From: Ferruginibacter sp. HRS2-29
GTDB lineage: Bacteria; Bacteroidota; Bacteroidia; Chitinophagales; Chitinophagaceae
Direction: 5' to 3'
Length of the DNA stretch: 64,000 nt
Assembly: GCF_024343615.1 (NCBI RefSeq)
Contig: NZ_RJUB01000016.1
Span: forward strand, 1 to 64,000
The notes beneath the pieces were generated by a model, which searched no databases, was not told the origin of the DNA, and worked only from the letters and a program-made list of their open reading frames with translations. Below are positions 52,725 to 61,485 of the stretch, in pieces. The number at the start of each line of letters is the position of its first letter. The first letter of the stretch is position 1. The position numbers and the translations under genes were made by a program.

Positions 52725-55364
52725 ATGAAAAATATGAGTTTTAAAAAACTGGCTCCGCACCTGATCGCAGTGGCAGTATTCCTTTTAGTTGCGGCCATCT
52801 TTTGCAAACCGGGACTGGAAAGCGGCGTTATTTTAAAGCAATCTGACGTAACCGGCTGGCATGGCATGAGCCACCAGTCGATGACCTATAAGGAAATTCA
52901 TGGTCATCCGCCATTATGGGTTGCCAGCATGTTCAGCGGAATGCCTGCTTACCAGGTCTACATTGAAGGGGCGTGGTCGCCGGTATTGTTTCTCGACCGA
53001 GTTTGCCAGCTTTGGCTACCTCAGCCGATGAACTTTTTCTTCCTGGCCTGTATCAGTTTCTATTTTTTATGCATCTGCCTTCGAATACGGCCGCTGGCCG
53101 CGATATTGGGCGCTCTGGCGTATGCCTATTGCAGCTTCTCCCCTATCATTATCACAGCAGGGCACAATACACAGATGCTGGCTTTAGGTTATGCACCTGC
53201 GGTGATAGGCGCATGCGTGTTGATATTCGATAAAAAATACCTGCCGGGGTTTTCGCTCGCTGCCCTGTTTACTTCGTTACAGATAGCGCAAGGCCACCAG
53301 CAGATCAGTTATTATTTATTTCTTGTACTGCTCTTCATGAGCGTTGGTTATATCGTGAGAGCCATCAAAGAAAATCAAGTAGCTGCTTTGGCAAAAAGTC
53401 TTGGCCTGATGGTGCTCGCAGGAGTGCTAGGCTTTGCTATGAACGCCGTCACACTATTTCCTACCTACGATTACGCCAAGGAATCCAAGCGTGGTGGGCA
53501 ATTGGTGATTGATGGCAAAACCAATCCGAAAGACAAAGTGGTAAACGGTAAAACTACCGGCCTCTCAAAAGACTATGCATTTCAATGGAGTTATGGCCAG
53601 GCCGAAACCATGACACTGATGTTTCCGGGGGTGATGAGCTACGGTAATCATTCGGCACAAAGGGATGGCGAAGTATACCAGTTCCCATTACTTGGTGAAG
53701 ATGCCGCCTCCACCAAATTCCTCCAGGAAAAATTCAACCTTGGAGACCAGGCCGCGTCTTATGCCAGCAGCAGTCTTTACTGGGGTAAACAACCATTTAC
53801 CAACGGCCCGGTTTATCTCGGGGCCATCGTTTGTTTCCTGTTCATTACCGGTATGTTCCTGCTTGATAACAAGCACAAATGGTGGATATTAGCCGCCAGC
53901 ATTTTCGGAATTGTACTGGCCTGGGGACAAAACTTCGCGGGCTTCAACTATTTTATGTTCGATCACTTTCCGCTGTATAATAAGTTCAGGGTACCTACCA
54001 TGGCGCTCGTGATACCACAGATGCTCTTCCCCATCGTAGCTGCATTGCTGATGAGCAAACTCGGGGACGACGATATCAAAGATGCCTGGAAAAAATACAG
54101 GTCGGCATTGATCGCTACCATCCTGGTATTCGGAATGGCTCTTGGGTTTTATGCCAGCAGCAGTTTTAATAATGAGAATAAAACACGTACTGCAAAATTC
54201 AATGAACTTAATACTGCGCAGGATCCTGCTATAGACCAGAAATTATACGACCTCGGTGATGCCTATGCTCAGCAACGCGACAACCAGGTGTATGAAGGTA
54301 TGGTAGCCAACCTGAAAGGCGCACCGCCACAGGAAGCACAGAAGATGGCAAGGGAATTTGTACGGGCGCTGGAAAAAGACAGGGCATCTTATTTCCTTTC
54401 GGATATCATGCGCTCGCTGATCTATGTACTGATCGCAGCGGCTTTGCTGGCGCTTTATCTCAAGAAAAAGATCAACATTACCATTGCCACTGTCAGTGTA
54501 ACGTTCGTGATGCTGATCGACCTGTTGACCTTTGATTCCAAATACCTCAATGATAAAAGTTACGACAGCAAAGAAACCTACGAGCAGCAGGAATTTCCGG
54601 AAACCAATGCCGACAGGGAGATCCTGGCAGATAAGGATCCGAACTTCAGGGTATATGACCTGAGTGGTGGTAATCCATTTGAAAATTCCAAGACCTCTTA
54701 TTACCATAAATCCATCGGCGGTTATCATGCGGCCAAACTGGGTATCTATGATGATCTTACCAGTTATCACCTCAACGGGCAGCCTAATCTTGGAGTGCTG
54801 AACATGCTGAATACGAAATACGTGATCCAGCGCCAGGGCAATGATGTGGTGGCATCCCGCAACCCGGGAGCATTGGGCAACGTATGGTTTGTGAAAGCTA
54901 TCCAGTATGTGGACGGGCCGGTGGCTGAAATGAAAGCCCTCACAGGTTTCAATCCGAAAGACACAGCCGTGATAGACAGGACTGCATTGAAAGCACCGTT
55001 GAGCAACAACATACGTCCGGCAGACAGTACCTCTACCATCAGCATGACTCAGTTTGACAACGATGAGATCACGTACCAGTCTAATTCCAATGCGGCTCAT
55101 TTCGCAGTATTCAGCGAGATCTTTTACAAAGACTGGAACGCTTATATCGATGGCAATAAAGTTCCGATCATAAAAACGGATTATGTTTTGCGTGGCCTTG
55201 AAGTACCGGCCGGCAAGCACACCATCGCATTCAAATTTGAACCGAAACTGTTTTTCTTAAGTAAGAATATCAGCAATATCGCCTCCTGGCTGATCATCGC
55301 GTTACTGGCAGTTTGCATATTGGCAGAAGTAAGAAAAAAAAGGAAGGAAGCAGAGAAAAAGTAA
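52725..55364 (+). CDS. YfhO family membrane protein
   Basis: 879 residues, a dozen or so transmembrane helices. 'SDVTGWHGMSHQSMTYKEIH' in the first loop, then 'LWVASMFSGMPAYQVYI' and 'YSFQWSYG'-like segments, and a soluble C-terminal part with 'NPGALGNVWFVKAIQYVDGP' and 'DWNAYIDGNKVPIIKTDYVL' followed by RGLEVPAGKHTI, all YfhO hallmarks. YfhO proteins are GT-C-like enzymes implicated in glycosylating lipoteichoic acid in Gram-positives; in Bacteroidota a glycan role is likely. First gene of the glycan cluster. ATG 52734 is an alternative start. Confidence 0.9.
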   Translation: MKNMSFKKLAPHLIAVAVFLLVAAIFCKPGLESGVILKQSDVTGWHGMSHQSMTYKEIHGHPPLWVASMFSGMPAYQVYIEGAWSPVLFLDRVCQLWLPQPMNFFFLACISFYFLCICLRIRPLAAILGALAYAYCSFSPIIITAGHNTQMLALGYAPAVIGACVLIFDKKYLPGFSLAALFTSLQIAQGHQQISYYLFLVLLFMSVGYIVRAIKENQVAALAKSLGLMVLAGVLGFAMNAVTLFPTYDYAKESKRGGQLVIDGKTNPKDKVVNGKTTGLSKDYAFQWSYGQAETMTLMFPGVMSYGNHSAQRDGEVYQFPLLGEDAASTKFLQEKFNLGDQAASYASSSLYWGKQPFTNGPVYLGAIVCFLFITGMFLLDNKHKWWILAASIFGIVLAWGQNFAGFNYFMFDHFPLYNKFRVPTMALVIPQMLFPIVAALLMSKLGDDDIKDAWKKYRSALIATILVFGMALGFYASSSFNNENKTRTAKFNELNTAQDPAIDQKLYDLGDAYAQQRDNQVYEGMVANLKGAPPQEAQKMAREFVRALEKDRASYFLSDIMRSLIYVLIAAALLALYLKKKINITIATVSVTFVMLIDLLTFDSKYLNDKSYDSKETYEQQEFPETNADREILADKDPNFRVYDLSGGNPFENSKTSYYHKSIGGYHAAKLGIYDDLTSYHLNGQPNLGVLNMLNTKYVIQRQGNDVVASRNPGALGNVWFVKAIQYVDGPVAEMKALTGFNPKDTAVIDRTALKAPLSNNIRPADSTSTISMTQFDNDEITYQSNSNAAHFAVFSEIFYKDWNAYIDGNKVPIIKTDYVLRGLEVPAGKHTIAFKFEPKLFFLSKNISNIASWLIIALLAVCILAEVRKKRKEAEKK

Positions 55365-55426
55365 TTCATCACTTCTAAAACATTCCGGGCATTGCATGAC
55401 AGTGATGCCCGGATATCATTGTAGCA

Positions 55427-56557
55427 TTGTCCACCGAAGCAAAAATAGCCGCGATAGTCCCCTATAAAGTTTACCCTGCAAAAATGGGTGGACAAAAAGC
55501 TATTGCGCTTTTCTATCAATACCTGGGCAATATAATCCCTGTCAGCATCTTTTCTACCGGAAACAATGAAAGAGCCGCCAGTGAAGAATTTCAACCGGTA
55601 TTGGGGAATTCGGTTTTACGTTACGGCAATATTTTTTTGTATGGAAAACTAAAACGTATGATGCGTTCGCAATCCATCACACACCTCTTCATAGAGCATC
55701 CGTACATGGGGTGGCTCGGGTTATTGCTGAAGCGTTCACTGCGTGTACCCCTTATCGTCAGGTCGCACAACATCGAATCATTACGGTTCAAAAGTATTGG
55801 CAAATGGTGGTGGGGGATGTTGTGGCATTACGAACGTTTTGTTCATCGCAGGGCCGATCACAATTTTTTTATTACCGATGAAGACAAATTATTCGCCATA
55901 GAACATTTCAGGCTTGATGCCAGACGCTGCCACACCATCACGTATGGATTCGAAAGCAGCAGGCCGGTGGCTGACTCCATAAAACAGGATGCGAAGCGAC
56001 AACTACAGATCCGGCACCAGTTACAACCCGGCGAAAAGATAATCCTGTTCAATGGTACGCTGGATTATCAGCCAAATAAAACAGCGCTGGAGGCCATTTT
56101 GAAATTCATCAACCCATTGCTTCTGCAGCAGGAAAATTTCAGTTACAGGATCATTATCTGCGGGAATAATTTACCGGCCTCTTTTAACGGGCTGGAAAAC
56201 TACCGCGACAAAAATATTATTTACGCGGGTTTTGTAGACGACATCACGCTATATTTCAACGGCGCCGATATCTTCATCAATCCCGTAACGGATGGCGGAG
56301 GTATCAAGACTAAGCTTGTAGAAGCACTGGGGGCGGGGCTTTCTTGCATCAGCACAAAAAGTGGGGCCATTGGTGTACCTTCCGGCATCACCGGCGGGAA
56401 GATGCAGGTAACAGAAGATAACGACTGGAAAGCATTTGCGGAAAAGACGATGGCGATAGATATAACAGGATCAACACCGGATGGTTTTTACAGTCATTTT
56501 TATTGGGGAGCTATCGCAAAAAAAGCGGCAGACATCCTGCAAAATAAAACAGTATAA
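55427..56557 (+). CDS. Glycosyltransferase family 4 (GT-B)
   Basis: 376 residues from a TTG at 55427; the conserved-looking 'KIAAIVPYKVYPAKMGGQKA' begins right after it and no ATG precedes it. The donor-side motif 'FINPVTDGGGIKTKLVEALG' followed by AGLSCISTKSGAIGV is typical of GT4, and 'VRSHNIESLRFKSIGKWWW' lies in the acceptor half. It is cytoplasmic, adding a sugar to a lipid-linked glycan; donor and acceptor are unknown. The SDR gene follows after 5 bp, so they form one operon. Confidence 0.9.
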   Translation: MSTEAKIAAIVPYKVYPAKMGGQKAIALFYQYLGNIIPVSIFSTGNNERAASEEFQPVLGNSVLRYGNIFLYGKLKRMMRSQSITHLFIEHPYMGWLGLLLKRSLRVPLIVRSHNIESLRFKSIGKWWWGMLWHYERFVHRRADHNFFITDEDKLFAIEHFRLDARRCHTITYGFESSRPVADSIKQDAKRQLQIRHQLQPGEKIILFNGTLDYQPNKTALEAILKFINPLLLQQENFSYRIIICGNNLPASFNGLENYRDKNIIYAGFVDDITLYFNGADIFINPVTDGGGIKTKLVEALGAGLSCISTKSGAIGVPSGITGGKMQVTEDNDWKAFAEKTMAIDITGSTPDGFYSHFYWGAIAKKAADILQNKTV

Positions 56558-56562
56558 CAATA

Positions 56563-57255
56563 ATGGTCATTGGAAACGGGATGATAGCGACAAGGTTTGA
56601 AAGTTACGGCACGAATGACGCGTTCGTTATCTTCGCATCGGGGGTTTCCAATTCCGGCAACAAAGACAGTTCCGGCTTTGAGCGGGAAGCCGGCCTCATA
56701 AAAAAAACGATCTCCGGAAATCCCGGCAAACAATTCGTGTATTTCAGTACCTGTAGCATTTACGATCCTTCGTTGGTTGAAAGTGATTATGTGATACATA
56801 AAAAACAAATGGAAGAACTGATCATTTCTCTCACCGGTCATTTCACCATCTTCCGCGTATCGAACCCCATTGGCAATACCGGCAATCCCTATACGATGCT
56901 GAATTTTTTCATCCGGCATATCATGGGGCAGCAGGAACTGACCGTGTGGCAAAATGCCTCAAGAAACATCCTCGACCTGGACGACATGTATAGTGCCTGC
57001 GACAAAATATTGCAGGATGGAGGAACTGCGGGGCAAATTATCAATATAGCCAACCCTTCCAATTATTCCGTTCCGGAAATTTTACTGGCGCTGGAAACCC
57101 ATTTTGGCCGCAAAGGAATTTATAATTTTGTAGAAAAAGGGAATGGCCCCATGGTGGATACCAGCTTTGTCAGCAGGATATTCCGGCAACTAAATATTAC
57201 TTTTACGGGAGAATACCTTCCATCGCTGCTGAATAAATATTACCCGATAGCATGA
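56563..57255 (+). CDS. NAD-dependent epimerase/dehydratase-like SDR
   Basis: 230 residues, short for an extended SDR. The N-terminal glycine motif is reduced to VIGNGMIA; 'FVYFSTCSIYDPSLVESDYV' followed by IHKKQMEEL gives the S-x-Y-x3-K catalytic pattern; 'FRVSNPIGNTGNPYTMLNFF' and 'NASRNILDLDDMYSACDKIL' match sugar-nucleotide epimerases. It overlaps the next GT4 gene by 4 bp (ATGA), so translation is coupled. Substrate unknown. Confidence 0.85.
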   Translation: MVIGNGMIATRFESYGTNDAFVIFASGVSNSGNKDSSGFEREAGLIKKTISGNPGKQFVYFSTCSIYDPSLVESDYVIHKKQMEELIISLTGHFTIFRVSNPIGNTGNPYTMLNFFIRHIMGQQELTVWQNASRNILDLDDMYSACDKILQDGGTAGQIINIANPSNYSVPEILLALETHFGRKGIYNFVEKGNGPMVDTSFVSRIFRQLNITFTGEYLPSLLNKYYPIA

Positions 57256-58427
57256 CTTATAACGCTGCAAAAAATAAACTGATGATTGAAACGGTGCTTA
57301 TGTGGCCGTTTGTAGCGCTTGGAAAAATCGCCGGATATTTTTTCAGATTGAATACGGAACACGATGTTTTTCTTTTTTTTCCCAATGGCGATATCGGGGG
57401 TTCCCCACAGGTAAATATCGATCTTACCAATTGTATCAGGGATAAAAAACCACTCATCGTTTTTTCGAAGAAACCGAACAATAACGAGTTCCGGGAGAAG
57501 TACGATATTGAAGGGGTTCGTGTATTGGATATTCATAAATACATCGACAACAAAGCATTTCACTTCATCAACTTTTTTTTCCGTGGATTACTGGCTACCT
57601 GGATCAACAGGCGCCCATCGGCAGTAATATTCGGCGGGGAAAGCATTTTCTTTTACAAGATGCTGCCACATCTCAAAAAGAAAGTGCATACCGTGGAGCT
57701 TTGCCATCTTCCTACCTGGCTGCCCTATTCCATCGGTTTCATCGACCGAATCGATTGCCGGGTCTTCAGTACTCTGAAACTGCAGGAAGCCGTAGAGCAG
57801 CAATACCGCGACAATCATCTGGGCCAGCACTATTTTGAGCAGCTTTATTTTTTTGATAATGCCATAGACATCCCGGTTTACAGGGAAGTACAAAACAAAG
57901 AACTGAAGGTATATTTCATCGGTCGTGGCGCTGCGCAGAAAAGAGTGCACCTGGTGGCCGCTATCGCAAAAAGAATACATGAAGAGCAACTGCCGGTGAT
58001 GTTCAATTTTGTAGGCGATGTAGAGAAAGTTATCAACCCTTCTGATTATCCTTATAGCAAATTTTACGGAAATGTGAAAGATCAGCAGCTGATGAAAACC
58101 ATCTATGAGACTGCCGATGTACTCTTGCTCACCTCTTCACACGAAGGGCTTCCGATAGTAGTGATGCAGATGATGGCGCATGGAAAAGTGGTGATATCAA
58201 CAGCGGTGAATGGGATACCGGATTATATCGCTCATCTGCAAAACGGCCTGCTGATAAGCGCTACAACCGAACACGAAATAATAAACGAAGGAGTAACTTA
58301 TATAAAAAAATTATTGGCCGAACCCTCACTGGCAAAGCAGCTCGGACTTAACAGCAGGGAAATAGCCATACAGAAATTCAGCCGTGCAGCGTTTTGCGGT
58401 CATTACAGGAAGTTGCTGAAACTCTGA
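57252..58427 (+). CDS. Glycosyltransferase family 4 (GT-B)
   Basis: 391 residues. The N-terminal half has 'FLFFPNGDIGGSPQVNIDLT'; the C-terminal donor domain has 'KVYFIGRGAAQKRVHLVAAI', 'NFVGDVEKVINPSDYPYSKF' and 'DVLLLTSSHEGLPIVVMQMM' followed by AHGKVVISTAVNGIPDYI, the classic GT4 E-x7-E type region. Last gene of the plus-strand operon; heptad repeats (GACCACC, then CACCATT) follow. Confidence 0.9.
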   Translation: MTYNAAKNKLMIETVLMWPFVALGKIAGYFFRLNTEHDVFLFFPNGDIGGSPQVNIDLTNCIRDKKPLIVFSKKPNNNEFREKYDIEGVRVLDIHKYIDNKAFHFINFFFRGLLATWINRRPSAVIFGGESIFFYKMLPHLKKKVHTVELCHLPTWLPYSIGFIDRIDCRVFSTLKLQEAVEQQYRDNHLGQHYFEQLYFFDNAIDIPVYREVQNKELKVYFIGRGAAQKRVHLVAAIAKRIHEEQLPVMFNFVGDVEKVINPSDYPYSKFYGNVKDQQLMKTIYETADVLLLTSSHEGLPIVVMQMMAHGKVVISTAVNGIPDYIAHLQNGLLISATTEHEIINEGVTYIKKLLAEPSLAKQLGLNSREIAIQKFSRAAFCGHYRKLLKL

Positions 58428-58430
58428 AAA

Positions 58431-58478
58431 TGACCACGGAAAACCGACCATGGACCACCGACTACAGACCACCGATTT
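58431..58478. repeat. GACCACC-type heptads
   Basis: Six phased heptads (TGACCAC, GGAAAAC, CGACCAT, GGACCAC, CGACTAC, AGACCAC) just after the GT4 stop codon. Confidence 0.85.
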
Positions 58479-58559
58479 TATATCGCTGAAAATTATTTAC
58501 ATAGGTTCGAAGGTTTCCCGTCCAAACAACGTTCAGCCTTGCGGGCACCCTTCCCCCTT

Positions 58560-58615
58560 CACCATTCACCATTCACCATTCACCATTCACCATTCACGAT
58601 TCACTATTCACTATT
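58560..58615. repeat. Eight phased heptads CACCATT/CACTATT
   Basis: Five exact CACCATT units, then CACGATT, CACTATT, CACTATT. The last unit contains the stop codon of the minus-strand GT2 gene. Confidence 0.95.
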
Positions 58616-59531
58616 TCATCCGGCTGATTGCCATCAGGGCTTTTGAGAAGGGGCCTATTTTTAGTATCCCCAGAGGAATTTTAAACTGAAACCTCAGCAT
58701 TTTTTTGAGCTCTAACGGCAACGTATAGCCGCGGGAATGATTTTCTATTGCTGCGAAATTCCGGATACCGAGGTTGCGGAACATACGCCAGTAATGATCG
58801 TATACTTTTATATTTTCCAGGATACCCGTTCCCATTTTTTCCAGCAGGTAAAGGTTTTCGGGTATCTCTACATCCGGATCACGAAAGACCGCTTTGGTGA
58901 TCTGTTCATCGTTAATACCAATATTGATTAGCGGTTCAGTGATAATATGAAATTTTTCCGTGTGCAGGCAACGGATGTAAAATTCAAAATCAACTACCCA
59001 TTTCGTTCTTTCATCGTACCAGTCAACACGATTATTTTTAACCATCGTAACGCTTGGATGCCCGATGAAATTTGAAGCAAAGAGGCTCAGCGGGGAATCT
59101 GCTAATTTTTTTCTGGAATACGCCTGCACAGGATGATCGCTTTTCAACACGCCATTTTCATATCGTGCATATCCTGAAAAGATAAACCCGGCAGTACTAT
59201 CTGCCTGTGCAGCTTCGGCAAAATGCTGAAGGCTTTTATTGCCTGCAAACCAGTCGTCGTCGTGCATTAACTTTATCCATTGCCCTTTTGCCAAGGCGAT
59301 GGCTGCATTCCAATTGGCTGGCGATCCCTTTGCCGGTTGATTGCGCTGATAGACCAACGGCAAAATATTCCTGTATGAATTGCAGGCCTCTTCAACAGAA
59401 TCGTCGGGACTATCATCCGTAACTACCACTTCGTAATCTTTGAAATCTTGCGCCACTATAGACTTTAGCAGGATCTCGAGATACTCTTTGTTTTTATAAG
59501 CCGGTATGCAGATGGAAATAAACGGGTTCAT
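58611..59531 (-). CDS. Glycosyltransferase family 2 (GT-A)
   Basis: 306 residues from the ATG at 59531 (MNPFISICIPAYKNKEYL); the frame is open 72 codons upstream through a REP-like hairpin, which is not coding. 'CIPAYKNKEYLEILLKSIVA', 'YEVVVTDDSPDDSVEEACNS', 'GSPANWNAAIALAKGQWIKL' and 'MHDDDWF' (the DxD metal site) are standard GT2. It is encoded opposite to the surrounding GT genes. The stop codon is supplied by a heptad repeat. Confidence 0.92.
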   Translation of the reverse strand: MNPFISICIPAYKNKEYLEILLKSIVAQDFKDYEVVVTDDSPDDSVEEACNSYRNILPLVYQRNQPAKGSPANWNAAIALAKGQWIKLMHDDDWFAGNKSLQHFAEAAQADSTAGFIFSGYARYENGVLKSDHPVQAYSRKKLADSPLSLFASNFIGHPSVTMVKNNRVDWYDERTKWVVDFEFYIRCLHTEKFHIITEPLINIGINDEQITKAVFRDPDVEIPENLYLLEKMGTGILENIKVYDHYWRMFRNLGIRNFAAIENHSRGYTLPLELKKMLRFQFKIPLGILKIGPFSKALMAISRMK

Positions 59532-59632
59532 ACTTCGTAAAGATAAAGAAAGTGAATGGGTCAGGGGGAGAATGATACAATAAATGAAAGGGTAATGAAC
59601 GAATAGCTGGATCGCTTGCGGGATTATTGCCG

Positions 59633-59695
59633 GCCTGAGCTTGTCGAAGGCGGCGATGTTGCTGTTAAAGTTGTGCCCGAAAAGCTCAGGCTGAC
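59633..59695. repeat. Degenerate copy of the CAGCCTGAGCTTGTCGAAGG hairpin
   Basis: Left arm GCCTGAGCTTGTCGAAGGC (59633-59651) and right arm GCCCGAAAAGCTCAGGCTGACA (59675-59695), with mismatches; same family as 28836-28902. It lies in the spacer between divergent genes. Confidence 0.85.
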
Positions 59696-59722
59696 ATGTT
59701 GCAGCTATCAGGAAAAAGTTGC

Positions 59723-59730
59723 TAACTTTG
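59723..59730 (+). promoter_or_regulatory. Candidate promoter TTG-N21-TAACTTTG
   Basis: TAACTTTG with a TTG at 59699-59701, 21 bases upstream: the best two-part Bacteroidota-like promoter in the cluster. It lies about 77 bp before the methyltransferase ATG (59807), leaving a leader with 8-bp CATTCACT-type repeats (59767-59790). Confidence 0.5.
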
Positions 59731-59806
59731 AAACAGAATGAAAGCAAAGCCTCTTAAGGAGTTCGGCATTCACTCATTCACTTATTCACCTATCACTCAT
59801 TGAACC

Positions 59807-60556
59807 ATGCTCAAGCAACTGGAAAAACTTTTCAGGATATTTTTTCCTAAACATTTACCCAATAAAAATATCTACCTCGATGCCCTCCATGGAGCGAAAG
59901 GGATCGAGATAGGCGGTCCCAGCCCCGTGTTTACAAGAACCGGGCTATTACCCGTTTACAAATATTTACGTTCGTTGGATGGATGCAATTTCAGCGACAA
60001 TACGGTCTGGGAAGGAAAATTAGATGCGGGTGAAACCTACCGGTATTCGTCCCGCAAACCCGCAGGGTTACAATATATTGCCGAAGGCAACGACCTCGCG
60101 ATGATTGCGGATGATACATACGATACCGTTTTGTCGAGCCACAACCTCGAACATTTTGCCAACCCGGTAAAAGCATTGTACGAATGGAAACGGATCATGA
60201 AAAATGGCGGGTATGTCTTACTGATCCTCCCTAACAAAGAAAAAACTTTTGATCATCGTCGCCCCGTAACTAAGTTGCAACACATGCTGGATGATTATGC
60301 TGCAGGGATGCCTGAAACGGATACCACTCATTTTGAAGAAGTGATCGCATTGCATGATGTGGAAATGGATCTTGGTATCGAATCAAAAGAAGCATTGACG
60401 GAAAGAACCTGGAAAAACACCGAGAACCGATGTGTCCATCATCACGTATTTGATGCTTCGTTAGTCAAAGAAATGCTGTCTGCTACCGGATTTGAGCTAT
60501 TAGCGATGGATCTGATACAGGTAAATATATTTGCGCTGGCGAGAAGCCAAAAATAG
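59807..60556 (+). CDS. Class I SAM-dependent methyltransferase
   Basis: 249 residues. Motif I is the variant 'GIEIGGPSPVF' near residue 31; 'YDTVLSSHNLEHFANPVKAL' followed by YEWKRIMKNGGYVLLILPN is the Methyltransf_11-type motif II/III region, and 'HRRPVTKLQHMLDDY' follows. The position in a glycan cluster suggests sugar or lipid-carrier methylation. It is a single plus-strand gene facing the next minus-strand gene. Confidence 0.88.
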   Translation: MLKQLEKLFRIFFPKHLPNKNIYLDALHGAKGIEIGGPSPVFTRTGLLPVYKYLRSLDGCNFSDNTVWEGKLDAGETYRYSSRKPAGLQYIAEGNDLAMIADDTYDTVLSSHNLEHFANPVKALYEWKRIMKNGGYVLLILPNKEKTFDHRRPVTKLQHMLDDYAAGMPETDTTHFEEVIALHDVEMDLGIESKEALTERTWKNTENRCVHHHVFDASLVKEMLSATGFELLAMDLIQVNIFALARSQK

Positions 60557-60575
60557 TAACTAATCCTGGAGGGGG

Positions 60576-61433
60576 TTATCCCCATGCGATTTTTTTCAAC
60601 AATGCCCTTTCCTCCTCCCCCGCCTCCTCATACCGTCGGGTCTGGTTATCGGAAATAAGCAGGTCGGCCTGCCTGCCCGTCCAAAAAATATTTGTTGTAG
60701 CCCAATCTTTTAATTCATAAGCTTTACCGGATCTATCGATCAGCAATATCTGGTAACCGGCTTTTTGAATTTGCACAGTAAGGCTGTTCTTCCCATTCTC
60801 GAAAAAATAAGCGTCCATTTTATTTCGGATAGCATCGCTGGTAATCGACAGAAATATTTCGCAGCTGGTAAAGAATGCATTTGTACGGATATGCGGCGAA
60901 GGGAATTTCCCAAATTTATTACGGTACAAATAAAATATTTTTACGAAATATTTTATTTCATCGATCTTTTTAGTGATAGCCATTTTGCTTTTCAATTGGG
61001 CTTTCAAGGTGGTTTTTATCGCCGTAAAATAATTGGCATAAGAAGCGGAAGCACCGATGAGACCGATCCCTCCCGTCCAGTTATCTGCATAAAATTTCAA
61101 CCAGTTTGCTGCAAGAAAACGACTGTATGTATTGACAAAAAGCAAATAGCCGGAAGTTATTTCAGCAGCCACATTCCTATAGATCGCTATATCCTGTCCA
61201 CCGATGAAATGAAGGAAGCGTACATTGGAAATATTATTTTCTTCTAAAATATTTTCATATTCTGCAGGCAAGTGCCCGTTTGAAGCATCCAGTCCATTAA
61301 AAGCGATCACCAGCGTATGTTCCTTCCCTGCGGGAAAACGGACGTAACTATCGATGAAATCATGAAAATGCCCGATGCCATAAGGCAGCCAGGCGAGGTA
61401 GACAACATGTATGACCGGTTCTTTTTCCATCAT
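60576..61433 (-). CDS. Probable GT-A-type glycosyltransferase, unassigned
   Basis: 285 residues. 'HVVYLAWLPYGIGHFHDFID' then 'HTLVIAFNGLD' and 'YRNVAAEITSGYLLFVNTYS' followed by RFLAANWL resemble the nucleotide-binding half of GT2-like enzymes, with N-T-Y-S in place of DxD. 'GGIGLIGASASYANYF' and 'SPHIRTNAFFTSCEIFLSI' are consistent with the family. No confident family match; the context (glycan cluster) supports a transferase. Confidence 0.65.
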   Translation of the reverse strand: MMEKEPVIHVVYLAWLPYGIGHFHDFIDSYVRFPAGKEHTLVIAFNGLDASNGHLPAEYENILEENNISNVRFLHFIGGQDIAIYRNVAAEITSGYLLFVNTYSRFLAANWLKFYADNWTGGIGLIGASASYANYFTAIKTTLKAQLKSKMAITKKIDEIKYFVKIFYLYRNKFGKFPSPHIRTNAFFTSCEIFLSITSDAIRNKMDAYFFENGKNSLTVQIQKAGYQILLIDRSGKAYELKDWATTNIFWTGRQADLLISDNQTRRYEEAGEEERALLKKIAWG

Positions 61434-61458
61434 CCTTCAAAATCGCTAGGTAATTCTT

Positions 61459-61466
61459 TATTTTTG
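61459..61466 (+). promoter_or_regulatory. Candidate -7 box TATTTTTG for the decayed methyltransferase
   Basis: TATTTTTG, 19 bases before an ATG at 61486; the same geometry as at 3017 and 44669, suggesting the ancestral gene began at 61486 rather than at 61574. Confidence 0.45.
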
Positions 61467-61485
61467 CCCGTCGCAGAAACAGGAT

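Noticed and set aside
54243..55220. 325-residue minus-strand ORF
   Set aside because: Antisense to the YfhO gene, which shows clear family motifs; the reverse frame has none.
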